DNA of 64,000 nt from Nageia nagi (taxonomy: Eukaryota; Pinophyta). The DNA lies in the NCBI GenBank assembly GCA_050084985.1, contig JBITNC010000001.1, positions 185,380,001 through 185,444,000 on the forward strand, read 5' to 3'. Numbering within the stretch: the stretch's first letter is position 1; each line of letters opens with the position of its first letter. Of this stretch, positions 58,101 to 64,000 are shown piece after piece. The position numbers and the translations under genes were made by a program. Below the pieces are notes generated by a model. It was given only the letters and a program-made list of their open reading frames with translations, ran no database searches and was not told the origin of the DNA.

Positions 58101-59098
58101 ATCAAGGACAAGACATGGTCATAATTCTCATTTATGTTGATGATCTTCTCATAACAGGCAATAATATTGAAATCATCCAAGAGTGCATCTCCAAACTCAA
58201 GGCAACATTTGAAATGACTGATCTAGGTCTATTGCATTACTATCTTGGGATGCAAGTATACCAACATAAAGATTGTACTTATCTTAGTCAATCTAAGTAT
58301 ATATCAGACATCTTGCAAAAGTTTGGAATGGAGGAGTGTAAATATGCTGCAATACCTATTTCTCCTGGAATCGTTGTCTCACTGAGCTCAGATTCTCAGT
58401 TGGCTGATGCTACAGCTTATAGACAATTGATTGGTAGTCTTCTGTATCTGACTATCTCTCGTCCTGATATTGCTTTTGCAGTGAATCTGATGGCACGATT
58501 CATGCAAAAACCATATGTTGAACACCTCAATGCTGTTAAGCAAATCTTGAGGTATGTCGCAGGGACAAAGGATCTTGCTCTTAAGTATTCCAAAGTGCCC
58601 TCGATTGTTCTCTTAGGGTTCTCAGATTCTGATTATGGGGGAGATAGAGATGATAGAAAATCAACCTCTGCATATGTGTTTAGCATTGGTTCCGGTGCTA
58701 TCTCTTGGGCTTCCAAGAAGCAACCTACTATGACTCTTTCTACCACCGAAGCCGAATATCGAGCCATGTCTGTTGCCGCCCAAGAAGCTATTTGGCTAAG
58801 ACATCTTCTGAACGAAATTGGGTTGACACAAAATGGCCCATCTCTTATTTCGTTAGACAATCAATCGGCTATCTCTTTGGCTAAGAATCCTGTGTTCCAT
58901 CAGCGAACCAAACATGTAGAAATCCAAGCTCATTTTATCAGGGAGAAGGTTCTAGATGACATCATACACTTGCAGTATTGTCCATCTACTGAAAACTCCA
59001 CTGATTTGTTCACCAAGCCCCTTCCTGCAGCTCAGTTCTGCAAGCTTAGGGATTCTCTCGGGTTGGTGAAGTTGCCCTCAAGGGGGAGTGAAGTTTAA
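55118..59098 (+). pseudogene. gag-pol: E7 gag-pol polyprotein, one in-frame stop
   Basis: A 1326-codon frame is broken only by TAG at 57767-57769 (residue 884), where relatives have Gln; one CAG-to-TAG change explains it. The true start is probably ATG 55172 (MVETFVPKHILDGSNFGIWE). The 18 residues before it are hydrophobic and come from the replaced leader. Domains: gag core to about residue 230, zinc knuckle CNFCGIFGHKEYDC near 287, protease WIVDTGCTNHMC near 343, integrase zinc domain at 468-510. The integrase DDE core is D533, D596, E632 (DD35E), with IPYTPQQNGVAERKNRTIME. RT has FQLDVKSAFLNGDL and YVDDLLITG near 1005. RNase H has SDSDYGGDRDDRKSTSAYVF and STTEAEYRAM. The order is copia. 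Every catalytic motif is intact. Confidence 0.95.
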
Positions 59099-59157
59099 AC
59101 TTTTATTAGTGATGACAACTTCACCTCTAAGAGGCCTTTTTTGATTGTACATTCTAG
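59099..59157 (+). other. Start of E7 3' untranslated region
   Basis: Short segment with CCTCTAAGAGG (59124-59134), which can pair on itself, followed by a run of seven Ts and TTGTACATTC, a tail related to the repeats that follow. Confidence 0.5.
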
Positions 59158-59438
59158 ACCTCTGTGGTAAGTTTGCTCTGCGTGACAAACTTGTTGTACA
59201 ATTGTTGTTATAGAGTGTTGATTATTTTATACCTCAGTGGTAAGTTTGCTCTGCGTGACAAACTTGTTGTACATTTTATACCTCCGTGGTGAGTTTGCTC
59301 TGCGTGAGAAACTTATTGTACAAATTTTGAGCATGTAATTTAATATACCTCCGTGGTAAGTTCGCTCTGCGTGACGAACTTGTTGTACATTCTATACCTC
59401 TGTGGTGAGTTTGCTCTGCGTGAGAAACTCGTTGTATA
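59158..59438 (+). repeat. Five 43-bp hairpin repeats after the E7 stop codon
   Basis: Units at 59158-59200, 59231-59273, 59280-59322, 59347-59389 and 59396-59438 share ACCTC-GTGGT then a stem-loop and TTGTACA. The 10-base loop CTCTGCGTGA is identical in all five. Stems are AAGTTTG/CAAACTT (units 1 and 2), GAGTTT/AAACTT (unit 3, one G-T pair), AAGTTCG/CGAACTT (unit 4) and GAGTTT/AAACTC (unit 5). Units 4 and 5 show double compensatory changes. Spacers of 6-30 bp are unrelated. This points to a selected RNA structure in the 3' untranslated region. Confidence 0.9.
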
Positions 59439-59916
59439 ATTTTATGCTCTATTTTAAAATCAACACATGTTTATATACAACAGGTGACTATGAGTGATGG
59501 CTTGGCATCTCCGTGATGGCTTATAGTGCACCATTGATCAGTTATTTATAAGATGGCATTATTTGATTCTCTTATTTGAATATATGATGCATCTAACTGA
59601 TTTTGTTCATGAGTTGCTTGTAGCATGCAGGATCTTCTTTAGAAATGCAGGTTACTCACCTTGTGAAAGCAAGCTCATGGAGACTCACATGTCAGCTTAA
59701 AGTTGATCGACTACTATGTACAATGAAACCAGTTGTGGTTAATGATTGTATTGTAAACCATTTTTGTCAAATGGTAATGTAGTGAGTCTCATACTAGTTC
59801 TCAAAAAGATTCTCAAAAATATGTAAAAGTTCTCATCTCCACTTGTATCTCTATGGAGGAGAACTCTCTCTTACTCTCTCTCTTCTCTCTTCTACGCTCT
59901 ATCCCAATATTGCATT
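59439..59916 (+). other. Remaining E7 3' untranslated region
   Basis: No coding frame. GTGATGGCTT occurs twice (59493 and 59512). A pyrimidine-rich CTCTCTCTTCTCTCTTCTAC block lies just before the purine tract. Confidence 0.6.
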
Positions 59917-59925
59917 AAGGGGGAG
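59917..59925 (+). promoter_or_regulatory. E7 polypurine tract
   Basis: AAGGGGGAG directly before TGTTAG of the 3' LTR, the standard plant copia arrangement. Confidence 0.92.
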
Positions 59926-60414
59926 TGTTAGAATTTGTAATGAAATATTGTGAATATCTAAACTCCTTGTAAATTCAATTAATCACTTAAAGGTATGTAG
60001 ATACCTTAAGTGATTAATAGAATTCTTTAATATGTAGACTTTGACTTTACCAAAGGAGTTAGTTGGTAGGTTGAAGTTTGGTGGTACATTTAATGTAACC
60101 CTAACCTTACCCTTGGGTTAAAGGAAGGTTAGGGAGGTGCTCTCAACCTATAAATAGAGGGCCTCTCCTCATGTAAACATATCAAAGTTTTGAGTAAGAT
60201 TACTCTACTTGGTTGTGTAGGAGAGAGATAGAGAATAGTTGTAAGAGAGACATAGATTTGAGAATAAGAGGACTAGTTGTGGATGTACTCCCAAGGAGGG
60301 AGGAACCACATTATATTGATGTGTTATCTTGAGTGATTGTGTTATCTTGTGTACATTTGAGTTTCCTAGTCTAAGGTCCTAGAGGATTTGTTTAGATATA
60401 GTTCAAATCCTTCA
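59926..60414 (+). repeat. E7 3' LTR (489 bp, complete)
   Basis: Begins TGTTAGAATTTG and ends CCTTCA. The promoter side contains the hairpin at about 59984-60019 and a TATA box. The 5' LTR retains only the first 187 bases of this sequence. Confidence 0.95.
60149..60156 (+). promoter_or_regulatory. TATA box in E7 3' LTR
   Basis: TATAAATA within CCTATAAATAGAGGGC. The matching site is absent from the truncated 5' LTR, so only this LTR can act as a promoter, and it reads out into the flank at 60415. Confidence 0.8.
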
Positions 60415-60419
60415 ATTTA
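60415..60419. repeat. Target site duplication of E7 (right copy)
   Basis: ATTTA, identical to 53900-53904. Confidence 0.92.
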
Positions 60420-60509
60420 AGTAAGAAGAAGCAAAGTTTTTAAAGCTTTATCTTGTGAGGTTTAATGTTTTTGATTCTAATACATGCTACAAAGAAGATA
60501 ATAGACATA

Positions 60510-63500
60510 ATGATGGCTACCAAGGAACCAGTAGTGACAAAATAAGAGGGGATGGATGTTGATCTTATCATGGTTCAAGATGAATATTTGGACAATGCTC
60601 CTGGCATCAATTGGATGGAGATGGGGGTTATCAATCATATGGATACCTAGTGCATCTATCCCATGAGGATTTGTTGCAACACCTAAAGCCCAAGGTTATG
60701 GGTAAAGGTAAATCATTGGCTAAATCCAAGAGGGATGTCATGATAGACTAGGGCTTGCGTATTATGTGCCTTATGAATCTATTACTATATGCTATTGCTC
60801 TTAAGCATGGCCCATAAGGGTATGAAATTAAGGTTTTCAAGGAGCAACAAATAGAGGAGGCATAATTTGGGTACAAACTCAAAATAATTTTATATTACTC
60901 CCTCGAAGCCATTATTCATGCACTTGCAGTCTCAACCAATTATACCTTCAATCTTAAGAAACAAAATTGATCTAAAATGTGAGAAGGAATAATTTTATAG
61001 GAATGAAGATGAAATGCTAGATTGGATCAATGAAAGGTACAAGGTATGATGCATAAAACTTTTATAGAGTTATGATATTACCTCCTTCGAGAAGTCTTGA
61101 GATAGAAAGGTCTTATACACATTAGTAGTCATTCTTGGGAAGAAGACCCAAATAGATACTGATGAGACCACCATGATGAGAATGGCCTATAATATCATAG
61201 AGGCCCATGTATGTTATGATTTTTCTACCTTCATTTTAAATAAAGTAAGGAAGAATCTCTTTAAAAAAGAAAAATCAAACTTTTGACACTCATCTTATTT
61301 GTGGTGGCTCATAGTCCACCAAAATCTGGAGGTGTTGGTGGAAGGAGGACTTTAAGTTGAACCTACGACCTTGACCATGATGCCTACACTAATTGATTTG
61401 AGAGTCCCTATATTGACCAAGCTGCATAGATCATATTATGAATTTATGGAGAAATTCTATGCATCGATGGTGTAGATTATAATAGGGAAGGCTCCCCATA
61501 GGTTACGCCAATTAACCATGTGAGAACTGCAAGGAGGAAACAAGATAGGTGATTGGTACTTCTTGAAGAACATGATTATTATTATAAGGTATGGGTATTT
61601 TGAGAACCTATTTTTCCTACCAAAATTTGTTACTACCCAAGTGTATTCTATAGAAATGGATAGAAAAATGTGTTCTATAGAAATAAAATATGGGTCTAGA
61701 GGTAATTTCAAACCCATTGTAAATATGTCGACAACTATTAAGAATTTAACATTGCTAGAGATAGGTTGTAAATATAGTATAGCTAATTTTATTGTACAAA
61801 ATTTCAAGTTAGATATGGGAGATTCCCCTTAGGCATATGACCCACTAGAAGAAATTACAAATATTATAAGGTTAAATAAAAAGCATCCAACTTTTTCTCA
61901 TTAGCCCCAGCTCCATGATGAATATTTTTTCAATAAGTCTAAATAAGAAGCTAAGGCATCCCTAGAGTGGGAGTTTAGAGTTTTGAATAAGGTTTGGTTA
62001 ACCCTTGAGGGTATTAAAAAATATAGAAACTCGAAGGTTAGACAGTAAGAGTTTGCCCTTAACCCAAAATTTTGAATTTAGTTAAAAGATGAGTTGGGTT
62101 GGGGCCCCAACAAAATTGATTATTTCACCAAATTTTGATTTAAATATACCACTAAGGTTCATCATATTGAAAATAGCATTTTTGTGAGTTTCAATATGAT
62201 AAGTATTGAGAAGCTTAGTACATGCAAGACCCATTACCAAAAAAAGATAAACCACTCCCACCTAATTTTCAAGGAATATCTAAAGAGGGTGACAAGACTA
62301 AGGCTCAAAGGGAATAGGGATTAATAAAAAGAGAAGAGGTAAGTGAATCATCTAGTTCATGGAAGCTATTAAAGAATATGAAAAGAACTCAAGTTGAAAC
62401 AACTATTGATTCCTAGGAGTCTTCCCCAAAAAGAAGAAGAAGAGGTCCAAACTTTGGCATACGCTCAAGCACAAGAAGCCCTATTGAAGAAAGAAATACC
62501 CAAAAAGAAACCCCAAACCACTCAACCCTGAGTAACCATGAGTACACAAATTCCATATCCCAAAATAAGTCAAGAAATGCTAGAACCAATTATAGGTAAA
62601 GTAGATATGGTGGATGCTTAAGAAACTCAAAAGCTTGAAAGCATAGACATTATTTTTTTACAAGATGCATAGGAGGAAATGGGGGATGAAGTGCAACAAG
62701 GAAGAGGCAATGTACTTGAAATAGTTATTTCTACAACATTCAAGGGTGAAGTGGGTAGAGATGGAGACAACAATGATGATGAGGATCCAAAGAAGAAAAA
62801 AGACTCTGGACCAATGGATAAGACTCTTGAGAAGGAGAAACCTTTAGAAGAAGAAGAGGAGAAAGTTGAAATATTAGCTTCCACTCAAAAGATAATATAA
62901 GAGCCTGCACAAGACAAACTGGCATCTACTTCAAGGATAGGTGGACTTCCACATTTGTTGATTCCTTTTTCTACATCCTCATAACAAGAAATGAAAAGTA
63001 TTTTTTCAACCCAAATAGTAAATCCCATTAATTGGGCAATATTTGTAAATAAACCTCCTATGCTCCTAGAGAAACAGTTTAAAATTTGAGTAAAGTAATA
63101 GAAATAAGAGATATCAAAATTGTCTAGATTCCTTTCAAAAAAGGTTAGATGGATATTACTCCCACAAATGTAGTAAATGTAAATATGTAGAGTGCTCCAA
63201 CTATAGACTAATCTCAATTACTTGTAAATACTTCCATGGTAGCTAGAAAAATCTCTAATCTATGGAAAATAAGATTGATAGGTTAAATAAGAAGATTTAT
63301 CATTATAAAATAATTATCAGGTTGTAGAACCAGAATAAGGATTTATTAGGAAATATGGACAAGCAAAATTTTGAGCTTGAGAAAAGCCTTGAACAAAATA
63401 ACATGAAGCTAAAAAATGTAAAGAAATAAATGGAAGATCTTAAAGCTCAAGATGAGGTAATAGATAATCAAAAGGCCCAACAAATTGAAGAGGAGTTGAA

Positions 63501-63970
63501 AAAAGCAGTAGTGGTAAACAAAGTACATAGTGATGATAAGACAAAGTTGCTACAGATTATGAAAAACTTTAAAAAATCCTTGATTGAGCAAATAGGAGAA
63601 AGATTGGTGAGTTTATCATAATTGCATTTATTAAAAAACTAAACAAAATAAGCTCTCCAAAAATGTATTACCTAGGCTACTCTACATAAGTTAGCCTTAA
63701 GTGTACCTAAGTCAGTAATTGAAGGAATGTATAGTTGGCTGAAAGCCCTGATCGAAAAGGATCTAACTACCATCACCCTTAGGCCAAGGAAAATAATTTT
63801 AAGGAGAACCTAGGACATCCACGAGTTACAAGACCTAGTTTTTATTATAGATATTTATAAACAATAATTGAAGATATAGATTGGCTTTATTAACAAATTC
63901 TTTCATTCTTTAATAGAATTAAAAACTCCTAAATTGTGGGAGGAACAAGATATACATGGTAGTGCCAATT
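60510..63970 (+). pseudogene. Long decayed reading frame, family unknown
   Basis: Starting at ATG 60510 (MMATKEPVVTK), protein-like text can be followed for over 3.4 kb across three frames. Landmarks are MLDWINERYK near 61015, MMRMAYNIIEAHVCYDFSTF near 61175, MPTLIDLRVPILTKLH near 61380 and VTTQVYSIEMDRKMCSIEIK near 61630. WEFRVLNKVWLTLEGIKKYR lies near 61975, and a charged coiled-coil tail at 63370-63620 (KAQQIEEELKKAVVVNKVHS). I see no RT, integrase, protease or zinc knuckle. Most stops are TAG at likely Gln or Trp positions. It could be the gag-like or accessory frame of a retroelement continuing past the window, or a dead gene of a plant-specific family. E7 landed just upstream of its start. 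Confidence 0.5.
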
Positions 63971-64000
63971 GATTGGTGGCCAATACCATTCAATTTTTGG

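Larger units (their letters stand above)
53905..60414 (+). mobile_element. E7: young Ty1/copia retrotransposon with a damaged 5' end
   Basis: TG...CA ends and a perfect ATTTA duplication bound the element. Gag-pol is a single frame with one nonsense codon. The 3' LTR is complete (489 bp). The 5' LTR stops after 187 bp and is followed by about 1 kb of other sequence with a fold-back, so its TATA box, R, U5 and primer site are missing. The 187 shared bases differ at one position only, which indicates a recent insertion. Confidence 0.93.

Noticed and set aside
59158-59438. Possible CRISPR array
   Set aside because: Repeats are regularly sized, but the spacers are short (6-30 bp) and irregular. 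The context is a plant retrotransposon, so a 3' hairpin array fits better.
62627-62884. Serine-rich minus-strand ORF near 62.7 kb
   Set aside because: It is the complement of a GAA/GAG-rich charged stretch in the plus-strand decayed frame and is low complexity only.

Overview
This window is intergenic plant nuclear DNA built almost entirely from nested LTR retrotransposons. The evidence for a plant is two Ty1/copia elements with initiator-Met primer sites, Tat-lineage Ty3/gypsy elements with two RNase H domains, and a decayed plant-mobile-domain-like reading frame. The very AT-rich sequence, large old elements and heavy C-to-T decay suggest a giant genome, possibly a gymnosperm. That placement is inference, because no intact host gene is present. 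No rRNA, tRNA, CRISPR or prokaryote-type operon was recognised.

Layout. 1-1120: AT-rich DNA with one exon-like frame ending in GTAAGT. 1121-10391: E1, a minus-strand copia element with roughly 2-kb LTRs and badly broken gag-pol. 10708-12480: a decayed plant-mobile-domain-like reading frame; E1 appears to sit in its first intron. 13320-16609: E2, a 5' fragment of a minus-strand Ty3/gypsy element (LTR, leader, gag). 16610-20080: no gene, but a 220-bp inverted repeat around an LTR-like sequence. From 20080: E3, an old plus-strand Tat-like element whose gag is split by E4 (20453-26739, Ty3/gypsy, duplication ATATA). Its protease is split by E5 (28483-45208, Tat, minus strand, duplication ATATG). 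E3 breaks off in reverse transcriptase (RT) at about 46856, where the putative LTR of E6 begins (46857-53440, plus strand, RT deleted). 53905-60414: E7, a young copia element with duplication ATTTA, one nonsense codon in gag-pol, and most of its 5' LTR replaced by a fold-back sequence. 60510-63970: a long decayed reading frame of unknown family that runs towards the window end.

How it fits together. Removing E5 and one ATATG copy restores an open protease frame in E3, so the nesting is supported by both flanks and coding frame. Relative age, from LTR divergence and number of stops, runs E7 youngest, then E5, then E4 and E1, then E3, E6 and E2. Most stops look like CAG/CAA/CGA/TGG codons changed by single transitions, as expected from methylated-cytosine decay. 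Start codons given for decayed frames are approximate.

Most notable signals. (1) Five 43-bp repeats after the E7 stop codon form hairpins with compensatory changes and an invariant loop. (2) E5 carries a long open reading frame downstream of integrase with an internal duplication and no recognised family. (3) E5 LTRs contain a 121-bp repeat, two copies against six, each with decayed TGACGTCA-like palindromes; the putative E6 LTR has a similar 120-bp repeat. (4) Two Tat architectures coexist: the extra RNase H follows RT in E5 but precedes it in E3 and E6.
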